The translations under genes were made by a program, and so were the position numbers. A DNA stretch of 64,000 nucleotides from CAMLFJ01 sp035524955 (lineage in GTDB: Bacteria; Methylomirabilota; Methylomirabilia; Rokubacteriales; CSP1-6). The notes below the pieces were generated by a model, which was not told the DNA's origin, did no database searches, and was given only the letters and a program-made list of their open reading frames with translations. The stretch spans positions 6,514-70,513 of the forward strand of contig DATLFG010000073.1 of assembly GCA_035524955.1 (NCBI GenBank), given 5' to 3'. Shown here one piece after another: positions 16,333-27,594 of this stretch (position 1 is its first letter; the number at the start of each line of letters is the position of its first letter).

Positions 16333-16971
16333 TCATCCTCCTCCTGGTTGGGTGATGTGGGACAGGACGATCTCCACGGCCCGGGTCATCATCGCCACCT
16401 CCATGCTGGGCTCCTCGAGGTCGTGCGCGGTCACCATCGAGGGCATGAGCGGGAGGTGGATGAAGCCGGCCGGAATCGCGATCGCCCGCTGGTCGAGGGC
16501 ATGGAGCGTGGTGTAGGAGATGTCGTTGCAGAGATAGGTCCCGGCGGTGTTGGACACGTACGCCGGGATACCCTCCGCGGTCAGGGCCGCCAGCAGGGCC
16601 GGCAGCGGCAGGGTGTTCAAGTACGCGGCCGGCCCGCCCGCCACGCACGCCACGTCGCGCAGCACCTGCCCGTGCGCGTCCGGGCGCGAGTAGTCCATCA
16701 CGTTGACGGCCACGCGCTCGAGCGCGATGCGCGCGCGTCCGCCCGCGAGGCCGAGCTGCACCACCGCGACCAGCCCCGGCGCCTCCAGCAGCGGGGCCAC
16801 CACCGCGCGCGCCGCTTCGTGCTGCACCGGCAGGACCACGCCACGCACGACGCAGTCGCCGACCACCCGGCCGTCGAGCCGCTTGGCCACCTCGCCCGAC
16901 GGGTTGACGGGGTCGCCGTCGAAGGGCTCGAAGCCGGTGAGGAGGACGTGGCGGTGCGGGTCGGGGGTCAC
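16333..16971 (-). CDS. pcp: Pyroglutamyl-peptidase I
   Basis: Cysteine peptidase of family C15 that removes N-terminal pyroglutamate from peptides in the cytoplasm; 212 residues, normal length. The catalytic triad is visible as Glu85 (ARIALERVAVN), Cys148 (SNTAGTYLCND) and His172 (AGFIHLP). The N-terminus LLTGFEPFDGDPVNPS is the family signature. GTG start overlaps the carbonic anhydrase stop by 4 bp, so the two are translationally coupled. Confidence 0.94.
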   Translation of the reverse strand: MTPDPHRHVLLTGFEPFDGDPVNPSGEVAKRLDGRVVGDCVVRGVVLPVQHEAARAVVAPLLEAPGLVAVVQLGLAGGRARIALERVAVNVMDYSRPDAHGQVLRDVACVAGGPAAYLNTLPLPALLAALTAEGIPAYVSNTAGTYLCNDISYTTLHALDQRAIAIPAGFIHLPLMPSMVTAHDLEEPSMEVAMMTRAVEIVLSHITQPGGG

Positions 16972-17492
16972 GCGGGTTGCACTCCCTTGCGGTGGCGCTG
17001 GGCCAGGGCCTGGTAGCCGGCCGGGTTCATCTGCACCCAGCGCTCGGCGGGGGTGCCCGCGAGCGGGCCCTTCACCTTGCACGGGGCGCCCATGGCCAGC
17101 ACGCCGTCGGGGATCTCGGTGCCCGGCGTCACCAGGGAGCCGGCCGCCACCATGGCGCGCGCGCCGATCTTGACGCCGTCGAGCAGCGTGGAGGAATTGC
17201 CGACCAGGGCTTCCTCGCCGACGGTGGCGGCGTGGACCAGGCAGAGATGCCCGACGGTGGCGCCGGGACCGATCTCGACGCCGCCGGCCGGGGTCACGTG
17301 GATCACCGCGCAGTCCTGCACGTTGGCGCCCTTCCGGACGACGATCGGGTTGAAGTCGGCGCGGAGCACGGTGTTGTACCAGACCGAAGCGTTCTCCTCC
17401 ACGGTGACGTCGCCGATCAGGTTGGCGGTGGGGGCGATGAAGGCGGTCGGGTGCACGCGCGGGGACTTGCCTTCGAACGAGAAGAGGGGCAT
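16968..17492 (-). CDS. Gamma-carbonic anhydrase family protein
   Basis: Left-handed parallel beta-helix protein of the gamma-CA/PaaY/YrdA group, 174 residues. Hexapeptide repeats run from about residue 15 to 140 (NLIGDVTVEENASVWYN onward). The three metal-binding histidines are H65 (AVIHV), H82 (VGHLC) and H87 (LVHAA). Could hydrate CO2 or act as an acyl-CoA thioesterase-like partner; activity of this subgroup is often unproven. ATG with AAGGAG 8 nt upstream. First gene of the leftward carbonic anhydrase-pcp-SYLF set, divergent from the polyketide synthase. Confidence 0.9.
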   Translation of the reverse strand: MPLFSFEGKSPRVHPTAFIAPTANLIGDVTVEENASVWYNTVLRADFNPIVVRKGANVQDCAVIHVTPAGGVEIGPGATVGHLCLVHAATVGEEALVGNSSTLLDGVKIGARAMVAAGSLVTPGTEIPDGVLAMGAPCKVKGPLAGTPAERWVQMNPAGYQALAQRHRKGVQPA

Positions 17493-17549
17493 CGGCGGCT
17501 CCTTGATGACGTGAGGATGATCGCGCCGCCCGATATTGCCCCCGTCGCC

Positions 17550-17579
17550 TGGACAAGGCAAGGGGGCGGGGTGTAGCCT
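17550..17579 (+). promoter_or_regulatory. Candidate promoter of the type III PKS operon
   Basis: TGGACA (17550-17555), 18 bp, TAGCCT (17574-17579). The start of transcription would lie at about 17586, one base before the ATG, and no Shine-Dalgarno is present, suggesting a leaderless mRNA. Confidence 0.4.
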
Positions 17580-17586
17580 GCGCTCC

Positions 17587-18612
17587 ATGGCCGCGCCGAA
17601 GATCGCTGCCGTCGCGACCGCGACTCCCCCCTGGCGCTACGATCAGGCCACCGTGCTCCGCATGTCGGGCTACGACGATCCGCGCCGCATGGGCTTCTTC
17701 AGCAACAGCCTGATCGAGACACGCCACCTCTACATGGACCCGGAGACGTTCACGCCCGACGAGGGCGCGGACCAGCTCAACGAGCGCTGGCGGCGGGGGG
17801 CGGTGGAAGTGGGCGGCGCGGCGGTGGCGCGGGCGATCGAGCGGGCGGGCTGGCGGCGGGCGGACGTGGATTTCCTCGCCACCACGACCTGCACGGGGCG
17901 CGCGTGCCCGAGCCTCGACGCGCAGATCATCGACGCGCTGGGGCTCAAGCCCACCATCCAGCGCGTGCACGTGGGCGACACCGGCTGCGCCAGCGCGATG
18001 GTGGCGATGCAGCAGGCGGCGAACCATCTCCGCGCGTTCCCGGAGCATCGCGCGGTGGTGGTGGCGGCGGAGATCTGCTCGGCGGCCTACTTCCTCGACG
18101 ACCGGCTCGAGAGCGCGGTGGCGCACGCCATCTTCGCCGACGGGGCGGGGGCGATCGCGCTGAGCGCGGACGGGCCGGGGCCGGAGATCGTCGAGCACCG
18201 GACGCTGTTCCGCTCCGAGCACCTGGGCGCGATGGGCTTCGAGTATCCGGGCGGGCGGCCGCGGGTGATCCTCTCCAAGGACGTGCGGCGCCTCGGGGCG
18301 GGGATGATGAAGGAGATGGCCGACGCGCTGCTCGCCTCGCACGGGCTCAAGAAGGAGGACGTCGCGCACTTCGTGGTGCACTCGGCGGGGCGGCGGGTGA
18401 TCGAGCAGGTGGGCAAGCTGATGGAGCTGGACGAGAGCCGGCTGGCGCACTCGCGCTCCGTGCTGCAGAAGTACGGGAACATGTCCTCCGCGACCGTCGT
18501 GTTCGTGCTCGACGAGCTGCTGCGGGGGAACGAGGCCGCGCCGGGCGACTGGGGCCTCATGATCGCGCTCGGACCGGGCTTCGCGGCCGAGGGCGCGCTG
18601 CTGCGCTGGTAG
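17587..18612 (+). CDS. Type III polyketide synthase (chalcone/stilbene synthase family)
   Basis: Homodimeric ketosynthase that extends an acyl-CoA starter with malonyl-CoA and cyclises the chain; 341 residues. Catalytic triad Cys134 (VGDTGCASAM), His265 (FVVHSAGRR) and Asn298 (YGNMSSATVVFVL) is intact. The N-terminus is PKIAAVATATPPWRY, and SRLAHSRSVLQKYGN and PGFAAEGALLRW are typical C-terminal pieces. With the following methyltransferase and flavoprotein it matches the gene content of srsABC-type phenolic-lipid operons, so alkylresorcinol or alkylpyrone synthesis from fatty acyl starters is the likely role. Product unproven. Confidence 0.93.
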   Translation: MAAPKIAAVATATPPWRYDQATVLRMSGYDDPRRMGFFSNSLIETRHLYMDPETFTPDEGADQLNERWRRGAVEVGGAAVARAIERAGWRRADVDFLATTTCTGRACPSLDAQIIDALGLKPTIQRVHVGDTGCASAMVAMQQAANHLRAFPEHRAVVVAAEICSAAYFLDDRLESAVAHAIFADGAGAIALSADGPGPEIVEHRTLFRSEHLGAMGFEYPGGRPRVILSKDVRRLGAGMMKEMADALLASHGLKKEDVAHFVVHSAGRRVIEQVGKLMELDESRLAHSRSVLQKYGNMSSATVVFVLDELLRGNEAAPGDWGLMIALGPGFAAEGALLRW

Positions 18613-18613
18613 C

Positions 18614-19336
18614 ATGGCCTTCTTCCCGCCGCTGGCGCGCGCCGCGGGCGTGCTCGAGATCATCGACGGCCCGCCCGTCCCCTTCAAGGAGATGGCGTGC
18701 TGCATGACCGACATCTCGCGGATCAACGCGCTGTTCGGCGGCCGCATGGTCACGATGGTCCACGTCAAGCGCCTGCTGGCCGCGTGGCCGCCCGACCGGC
18801 TCGTCACCGTGCTCGACGTGGGCACCGGGGCGGGGGACATCCCGCGCGAGCTGGTGCGCTGGGCGCGGCGCCAGGGCCGGCGCATCCGCATCTTCGCGCT
18901 GGACCGCGACGCGGCGACGCTCCGGATCGCGGCGAAGCTGGTGCGCGACTACCCCGAGATCACCTTCGTGCGCGGCGACGCGCTCTCGCTGCCGATCCGT
19001 TCGGGCGCGGTGGATCTCACCATCTCCGCGATGACGCTCCACCACCTGGAGCCGGACGCGGGCGTGCGGTACCTGGCCGAGATGGATCGGGCGGCGCGCG
19101 TGGGCTTCGTGGTCAACGACCTGGTGCGGAGCCGCCTCGCGCACTGGGTGGTGTGGCTGCTCACGCGGTTCATCACCCGCAGCGCTATCTCGCGCCACGA
19201 CGGGCCGCTGTCCGTGAGGCGCTCGTACACGCCGGGCGAGGTGACCGGGCTCTGCGCGCAGGCCGGGCTCGAGGGCGTGGACGTGGTGCACCACTGGCCG
19301 TACTTTCGCTTCTGCGCGGTCCGGGCCAAGCCGTGA
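18614..19336 (+). CDS. SAM-dependent methyltransferase of the PKS operon
   Basis: Class I methyltransferase, 240 residues. SAM-binding motif I is TVLDVGTGAGDIPREL near residue 65, motif II FALDRDAATLRIA, motif III-like FVRGDALSLPIRSGAVDL, then AMTLHHLEPDAGVRYLAEM. ATG one base after the PKS stop. In the Streptomyces srs operon the equivalent SrsB methylates the alkylresorcinol ring; the same role is inferred here from gene order. No regulatory region separates it from its neighbours. Confidence 0.88.
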   Translation: MAFFPPLARAAGVLEIIDGPPVPFKEMACCMTDISRINALFGGRMVTMVHVKRLLAAWPPDRLVTVLDVGTGAGDIPRELVRWARRQGRRIRIFALDRDAATLRIAAKLVRDYPEITFVRGDALSLPIRSGAVDLTISAMTLHHLEPDAGVRYLAEMDRAARVGFVVNDLVRSRLAHWVVWLLTRFITRSAISRHDGPLSVRRSYTPGEVTGLCAQAGLEGVDVVHHWPYFRFCAVRAKP

Positions 19337-20547
19337 TCGACGTCGTCGTGGTCGGCGGCGGGCCCGCGGGCAGCGCGGCCGCGATCCTGCTGGCCGAGCG
19401 CGGCTGGTCCGTCACCTTGCTCGACAAGGCCGCGTTCCCGCGCCCGAAGATCTGCGGCGAGTACCTCTCGCCCGAAGCGGCGCGGGTGCTGGACCGCCTG
19501 GGAGTGCTGAAGGCGGTGGACGTGGCGGGGGCGCAGCCGCTGAGCGGCATGCGCATCGTCGCCCCCGACGGCGCCGTGCTCGACGGCGCGTACCCGATCG
19601 GCGGGCGGTGGCGCGGATATCGGGACCACGCGCTGGCCATCCGGCGCGAGGTCTTCGACCGCGTCCTGCTGGAGCGGGCGCGGGCCCTGCCGGTGGACGT
19701 GCGCGAGCGGCATCGCGTGACGGGGCTCCTCGTCGAGGGCGGCCTCGTGCGCGGCGTGAAGGCGGAGGCCGCCGACGGCGCGCCGGTGGAGATGCGCAGC
19801 CGGCTGGTGGTGGGCGCCGACGGCCGCGCCTCGGTGGTGGCGCACGCGCTCGGGCTGGTGCGGCCGCACCGGCTGCGGCGGCTGGCGCTCATCCGGCACG
19901 TGAGCGGCATCGAGGGGCTGGGCGATCGCGGCGAGATCTACGTGGATCCGCCCGACTACTGCATCCTGAACCCGGTGGCGCCGGGCATCGCCAACGTGGG
20001 CCTGGTGGTGCCGCTGGCGCACGCGAGGCCCTATCGCTCGCGGCTCGAGGTCTTCATGGAGGCGCGGCTGCGCCAGCTTCGCCACGTGGCGGCGCGGCTG
20101 GCCGGCGTGACGGCCGAGGGGCCGGTGATGGCGATGGGACCGCTGGCGTATCGGGTCGGGGAGCCGCGCGTGGGCGGCGTGCTGCTCGCCGGGGACGCGG
20201 CGGGGTTCTACGACCCGTTCACCGGCGAGGGACTCTACACCGCGCTGCGCTCCGCGGAGCTGCTGGCGGAGGCGGCGCACCCGGCGCTCTCCACGGGGGA
20301 TGTATCGGCGGGGGCGCTGGCGCCCTACGCGCGGGCGAAGCGCGCGGCGTTCGCGGACAAGGCGCGCGTCACGCGGGTGCTGCAGTTCATCATCGCGCAC
20401 CGCCGGCTGGCCAACGGCGCCGCGCGCTTCCTCCAGCGCCGCCCCGCGCTGCTCGGCACGCTGATGGGCGTGATCGGCGACTTCATCCCGCCCCGCGCGA
20501 TCTGGGGTCAGGTCTTACATTCCGACATTCTTCAGACCGGTCGGTGA
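19333..20547 (+). CDS. FAD-dependent oxidoreductase (geranylgeranyl-reductase / PHBH-like) of the PKS operon
   Basis: Flavoprotein of the p-hydroxybenzoate-hydroxylase fold, 404 residues. FAD motifs: VVVGGGPAGSAAAILLAERG at the N-terminus, GADGRASVVAHALGL at about residue 160, and GVLLAGDAAGFYDPFTGEGLY near residue 280. GTG start in a 4-bp overlap with the methyltransferase. By analogy with SrsC it could hydroxylate the phenolic lipid to a quinone. Residues 392-404 (GQVLHSDILQTGR) are encoded by the left half of an inverted-repeat element, so the native C-terminus has probably been replaced. Confidence 0.9.
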   Translation: MIDVVVVGGGPAGSAAAILLAERGWSVTLLDKAAFPRPKICGEYLSPEAARVLDRLGVLKAVDVAGAQPLSGMRIVAPDGAVLDGAYPIGGRWRGYRDHALAIRREVFDRVLLERARALPVDVRERHRVTGLLVEGGLVRGVKAEAADGAPVEMRSRLVVGADGRASVVAHALGLVRPHRLRRLALIRHVSGIEGLGDRGEIYVDPPDYCILNPVAPGIANVGLVVPLAHARPYRSRLEVFMEARLRQLRHVAARLAGVTAEGPVMAMGPLAYRVGEPRVGGVLLAGDAAGFYDPFTGEGLYTALRSAELLAEAAHPALSTGDVSAGALAPYARAKRAAFADKARVTRVLQFIIAHRRLANGAARFLQRRPALLGTLMGVIGDFIPPRAIWGQVLHSDILQTGR

Positions 20548-20589
20548 GTGGTAGCGCGCCCAAAATGTCGGAATGTAAGACCTGACCCC
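20504..20589. repeat. Inverted-repeat (REP/MITE-like) element, copy 1
   Basis: Two perfectly complementary 26-bp arms (20504-20529 and 20564-20589) flank a 34-nt centre. Each arm carries the core GGTCAGGTCTTACATTCCGA. The left arm is translated as the end of the preceding flavoprotein and supplies its stop. A second copy with a different centre lies at 36276-36356. Arm conservation with variable centre resembles elements mobilised by REP-associated (Y1) transposases; none is encoded in this window. It could also act as a terminator-like hairpin between convergent genes. Confidence 0.85.
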
Positions 20590-20600
20590 GGGCTACCGGG

Positions 20601-22028
20601 CTAGCGGGGGCGGCGTCTGGACGGCGGCGCGGCGGGGGCGGCGTCGCTTTCGGCGGAGGCGGGCTGGTCGGACTGCAGGAGGGGGATATTGGCCTCGCGC
20701 AGTGGGCGGCCGACGTGGTCGCGGATCCACTTGCCGTCCCACCATTCGATCGGGGTGACCGAGACGCCGTGGATCAGGACCTCGAAGTGCAGGTGATCGC
20801 CCAGGGCCAGGCCGGTGGCGCCGCTCTTGCCGAGCTGCTGGCCCTTCGTCACCGCGTCGCCTACCTTCACCTCGATGACGGAGAGGTGTGCGTAGAGCGT
20901 CTGCAGGCCCCAGCCGTGATCCAGCACCACCGTGTTGCCGTAGATGTTGAGGGGCGCCGCGTAGACCACCACGCCCGCGTTGGCGGCGGGGATCGCGCTG
21001 TTCTTGAGTGACGCCAGGTCGTATCCCATGTGCACCTGGGTGTCCACGTCCTTGCCCTGGTAGCGGTAGGTGCGCGTCTCCGCGAAGTTGGAGAAGACCT
21101 TCGTATTGCGCGGCTGGATGAAGGCGCCCGCGAAGAGCGGGGAGGGGCCGCTCTTCTGCGCGAGCGCCTTCTTCGTCTCCTCGGCCTCCTTCCGCTTATC
21201 GCGGTTCACGGTGAGGAAGGCGGCCAGGAGCTGATCGGGTGGGATCTGGCCGCGCTCGGGCAGGAGCTCCGGCATCTTGCTCGCGAGGAACTGCTCGCCC
21301 ATCTCGACGGTGTCGATCGGGAAGGTGCGCGCGCGGATGTTGACCGCGAGCGCGCGCGAGACCGCGTTGCCCGCCTCGTCCTGCGCGGTGGCGGTGACCG
21401 GCGAGTTGGGCGGCAGGTTCCATGGCAGCGCGTAGAGCACCGCGTGCAGCCCGGTGTCCGGCGCGCCCGCCGGGAAGCCGGGGAAGAAGAGGTCGCCCAC
21501 GTTGACGCCGACGCGCGCCGCGCCCTTGGCGCGCACCGCCACCAGCGCCCCGCCGCCGCGCGAGAGATACCGCGTGGAGGCCAGCACCTCGAGCGAGGGC
21601 GGCGTGAAGTCGATCATGACCGGCAGGTTCGCGATCATCCGGTCGTCCACGCGAACGGGCCGCCAGAAGGTGTCGCGCGCGCGCACTTCCAGGTTCGCCG
21701 CGCCCTCGCGCAGGCCGAGCGTGCCGCCGGCCACGATGAGCTGCACGCGCTGCTCGGGGCCGGCCGGACCGGAGAAGCTCTGCTGCGCGACGTTGACGCG
21801 CGTGCCGCCCTGGTTGAGCCGGATGTCCACCGACTCCACGGCGCCGCGGCTGGCGCGCAGCACGAGCGTGACCGGCGTGCGCGCGCCGATGAACCGCGGC
21901 GTCGGCTGGAACTCCACGCGCACCGCGGGCACGCTCTGCCGCCACGCGAGATAGCCGATCCCGCCCAGCACGAGCAGGATGGGCACGGTGAAGAGGATGA
22001 GCCAGACGCGCAAACGCGACCGAGCCAC
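20601..22028 (-). CDS. M23 family metallopeptidase (LytM-type), membrane-anchored
   Basis: 475-residue periplasmic murein endopeptidase candidate. A single N-terminal transmembrane anchor (WLILFTVPILLVLGGIGYL) is followed by a long Ig-like region and a C-terminal LytM domain. Zinc ligands are H333 and D337 (VHMGYD) and H414 (HLHFEVLIHG, with H412 as active-site partner), all present. The tail is Pro/Ala-rich. GTG start at VARSRLRVW is chosen because the anchor begins there; upstream codons read through repeat DNA. Converges with the PKS operon across the inverted-repeat element. Confidence 0.91.
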   Translation of the reverse strand: MARSRLRVWLILFTVPILLVLGGIGYLAWRQSVPAVRVEFQPTPRFIGARTPVTLVLRASRGAVESVDIRLNQGGTRVNVAQQSFSGPAGPEQRVQLIVAGGTLGLREGAANLEVRARDTFWRPVRVDDRMIANLPVMIDFTPPSLEVLASTRYLSRGGGALVAVRAKGAARVGVNVGDLFFPGFPAGAPDTGLHAVLYALPWNLPPNSPVTATAQDEAGNAVSRALAVNIRARTFPIDTVEMGEQFLASKMPELLPERGQIPPDQLLAAFLTVNRDKRKEAEETKKALAQKSGPSPLFAGAFIQPRNTKVFSNFAETRTYRYQGKDVDTQVHMGYDLASLKNSAIPAANAGVVVYAAPLNIYGNTVVLDHGWGLQTLYAHLSVIEVKVGDAVTKGQQLGKSGATGLALGDHLHFEVLIHGVSVTPIEWWDGKWIRDHVGRPLREANIPLLQSDQPASAESDAAPAAPPSRRRPR

Positions 22029-22130
22029 GGGATCATGATAGCAGCCGACCGCTCGGGGCCGAAGCTTTGCGAGGCGAAACCGACGCCACGGGTCGACCGC
22101 GGCCGACACTACGGGGCGACTGCGGCCGAA

Positions 22131-22167
22131 GCTTGGCGAGGTGAAGCCGAAGGCGAGCCGAGCGCAT
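22131..22167 (+). repeat. GC-rich 37-bp repeat, copy upstream of M23 gene (with decayed partner at 22064)
   Basis: Begins GCTTGGCGAGG and ends GGCGAGCCGAGCGCAT; differs at only 4 of 37 positions from the copy inside hisF (53286-53322). A shorter degenerate relative, GCTTTGCGAGGCGAAACCGACG, lies at 22064-22085. Both are in the divergent gap between the M23 gene and the membrane protein gene. Ends show partial dyad symmetry (GCTTGGC / GCCGAGC). Confidence 0.7.
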
Positions 22168-22186
22168 TAGAAGAGAGGTCACGGTT

Positions 22187-22192
22187 TATGCT
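22187..22192 (+). promoter_or_regulatory. Candidate -10 (TATGCT) for the small membrane protein gene
   Basis: TATGCT lies 12 nt before the GTG start; no convincing -35 is seen. Would give a transcript start only about 6 nt before the start codon. Confidence 0.3.
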
Positions 22193-22204
22193 AGACAGGG
22201 ACCC

Positions 22205-22666
22205 GTGTCCACCCACCCACGCGACTGGGGAAAAATCTTCCGCATCGCGGCGACCGCCGGCTTCGTCGCCGGTGCCGCGCTCCACCTCACCACCTTCACC
22301 CGTTTTCCGCCCGAGTCCGCCGCCGCCCTCGCCCTGGTGCTGTTCGCGGGCGCCTTCGCGCTGCTGGCGGCCCTGATCGTGCGGCTGCGCGAGGCGGGTG
22401 CCCCCGCGCGGGGGCAGGGCGCGATCCGGATGGTGGAGTGGCGGGCGCTGCTGGCCCTCATCCCAGGGGGAGTGCAGCGGGCCGGCATGGCGGTGGTCGC
22501 CTACGTCCTGCTGAACCTGGCGCTGTCGCTTCTCCTGACCGACGACGGCGTGGGGAGCGTACGACTCCTCTCCGGCCACCTGCTGCTCTTCTACCTGATT
22601 CCGCTGATGTATTTCCGCTTCGTGGAGCCGCGGTTGCGCGACGGCGGCGGACCCCCGCGTTCTTGA
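22205..22666 (+). CDS. Conserved-looking membrane protein of unknown function
   Basis: 153 residues with four probable transmembrane helices: IAATAGFVAGAALHLTTF, AALALVLFAGAFALLAALIV, RAGMAVVAYVLLNLALSLLL and LLSGHLLLFYLIPLMYF. No catalytic motif is visible and I do not recognise the family. GTG start at VSTHPRDWGK; no clear ribosome-binding site. It precedes nuoL by 54 bp, with the nuo promoter overlapping its last codons, so a functional link with complex I is possible but unsupported. Confidence 0.7.
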   Translation: MSTHPRDWGKIFRIAATAGFVAGAALHLTTFTRFPPESAAALALVLFAGAFALLAALIVRLREAGAPARGQGAIRMVEWRALLALIPGGVQRAGMAVVAYVLLNLALSLLLTDDGVGSVRLLSGHLLLFYLIPLMYFRFVEPRLRDGGGPPRS

Positions 22667-22691
22667 CACCCTGAACCCTTTCCCTTAGAGT
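22663..22691 (+). promoter_or_regulatory. Sigma70-like promoter of nuoLMN
   Basis: TTGACA (22663-22668), exactly 17 bp, TAGAGT (22686-22691). Transcription would start near 22698, about 23 nt before the nuoL ATG, inside a hairpin-forming palindrome. Confidence 0.6.
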
Positions 22692-22714
22692 GATGCGGGT
22701 TTGCACCCGACATC
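22691..22714 (+). promoter_or_regulatory. Palindrome / hairpin at the nuoL transcription start
   Basis: TGATG-CGGGT-TTGC-ACCCG-A-CATCA forms a 10-bp stem with a single bulged A. It abuts the -10 box and ends 6 nt before the nuoL ATG; no Shine-Dalgarno is visible between. Could be an operator or an RNA hairpin affecting translation. Confidence 0.4.
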
Positions 22715-22720
22715 ACACTC

Positions 22721-24601
<1,881 letters not shown>

Positions 24602-24607
24602 CCGCCC

Positions 24608-26121
24608 ATGGCCTACCTGCTCACGCTCGTCACCTTCCTGCCGGTGGCGGGGGCCCTGCTCGTGCTCCTGCTGCCGCGCCGCCAGGAGGACGTGACCAAG
24701 CGGGTGACGCTGGGCGCGACGCTGGTCACGTTCGCGGTCTCGCTCCCGCTCTACTTCCGTTTCGATCCGACCTCCGCGGAGTACCAGTTCGTGGAGCAGA
24801 GGGCGTGGATCCCGTCGCTGGGCGTGAGCTACCACCTGGGCGTGGACGGCATCAGCGTGCTGCTGGTGCTGCTGACCACCTTCCTGATGCCGCTGGTGAT
24901 CCTGTCCTCGTGGACGTCGGTCGAGTCGTGGTGGAAGGAGTTCGCGGTCACCATGCTGCTGCTGGAGGCGGGGATGGTCGGGGTCTTCGTGTCGCTCGAC
25001 CTCTTCCTCTTCTACGTCTTCTGGGAGGCGATGCTGATCCCGATGTACCTCATCATCGGGATCTGGGGCGGCCACAACCGGATCTACGCGGCGGTCAAGT
25101 TCATCCTCTATACCCTGGCCGGCTCGCTCCTGATGCTGGTGGCCATCCTCGTGCTCTACTTCCAGCACGGCGCCGCCACCGGGGTCTACACGTTCGACCT
25201 GCCGGTGCTGGCGCGCTACGTGCTGCCGGGCGGGCGCGGGCAGGACCTGATGTTCTTCGCCTTCGCGCTCGCCTTCGCGATCAAGGTGCCGATGTTCCCG
25301 TTCCACACGTGGCTGCCGGACGCCCACGTGGAGGCGCCCACCGCGGGCAGCGTGATCCTGGCCGGGGTGCTCCTCAAGATGGGCACCTACGGGTTCCTGC
25401 GCTTCTGCCTGCCGCTCTTCCCGGACGCGAGCCTGACGTATGCGCCCTGGATGTTCGTTCTAGCCGTCATCGGCATCATCTACGGGGCGTGGGTCTCCAC
25501 CGTGCAGCCCGACATCAAGAAGCTGGTGGCCTACTCCAGCGTGAGCCACCTGGGCTTCGTGGTGCTCGGGATCTTCACCCTGACCGCGCAGGGGATGGTG
25601 GGCGGCCTCATCCAGATGGTGAGCCACGGGCTCAGCACCGGCGCGCTCTTCCTCATGGTGGGCATGATCTACGAGCGGCGGCACACCCGGCTCATCGCCG
25701 ACTTCGGCGGGCTGTGGAAGGTGATCCCCGCGTTCAGCGTCGTCTTCCTGATCGTCTGCCTGTCCTCGGTGGGGCTCCCCGGGCTCAACGGCTTCGTGGG
25801 CGAGTTCCTCATCCTGGTGGGCACCTTCCAGGTGGACCGGCTCGCCGCGGTGCTCGCCACCTCCGGCATCATCTTCGCGGCGGTCTACCTGCTGTGGATG
25901 TACCAGCGGGTGTGCTTCGGCGAGGTCACCCACGAGGCGAATCGCCGGCTGACCGATCTGACCCCCCGCGAGTGGGCGGTGCTGCTGCCGGTGCTCCTGT
26001 TCATCTTCTGGATCGGGGTATACCCGACCACCTTCACCACGATGACCGAGCCGAGCGTGCAGGCGCTGATCGCCCAGGTGCAGAGCAAGGCGCAGGCGAC
26101 CGCCGCCGCCCTGGTGACGCG

Positions 26122-26125
<4 letters not shown>
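24608..26125 (+). CDS. nuoM: NADH-quinone oxidoreductase subunit M
   Basis: Antiporter-like complex I subunit, 505 residues. Family pieces: YHLGVDGISVLLVLLTTFL, FYVFWEAMLIPMYLIIGIWGG with the conserved Glu, FPFHTWLPDAHVEAPTAGSVILAG and QPDIKKLVAYSSVSHLGFV. About 14 transmembrane helices. Starts 6 nt after nuoL and its stop is overlapped by the nuoN GTG, so the three are one translational unit. Confidence 0.96.

Positions 26126-27594
<1,469 letters not shown>

Noticed and set aside
20504..20589. Inverted repeat as a simple rho-independent terminator
   Set aside because: No U-tract follows, and a second copy with the same arms in an unrelated context indicates a repeat element, although it may incidentally terminate transcription.
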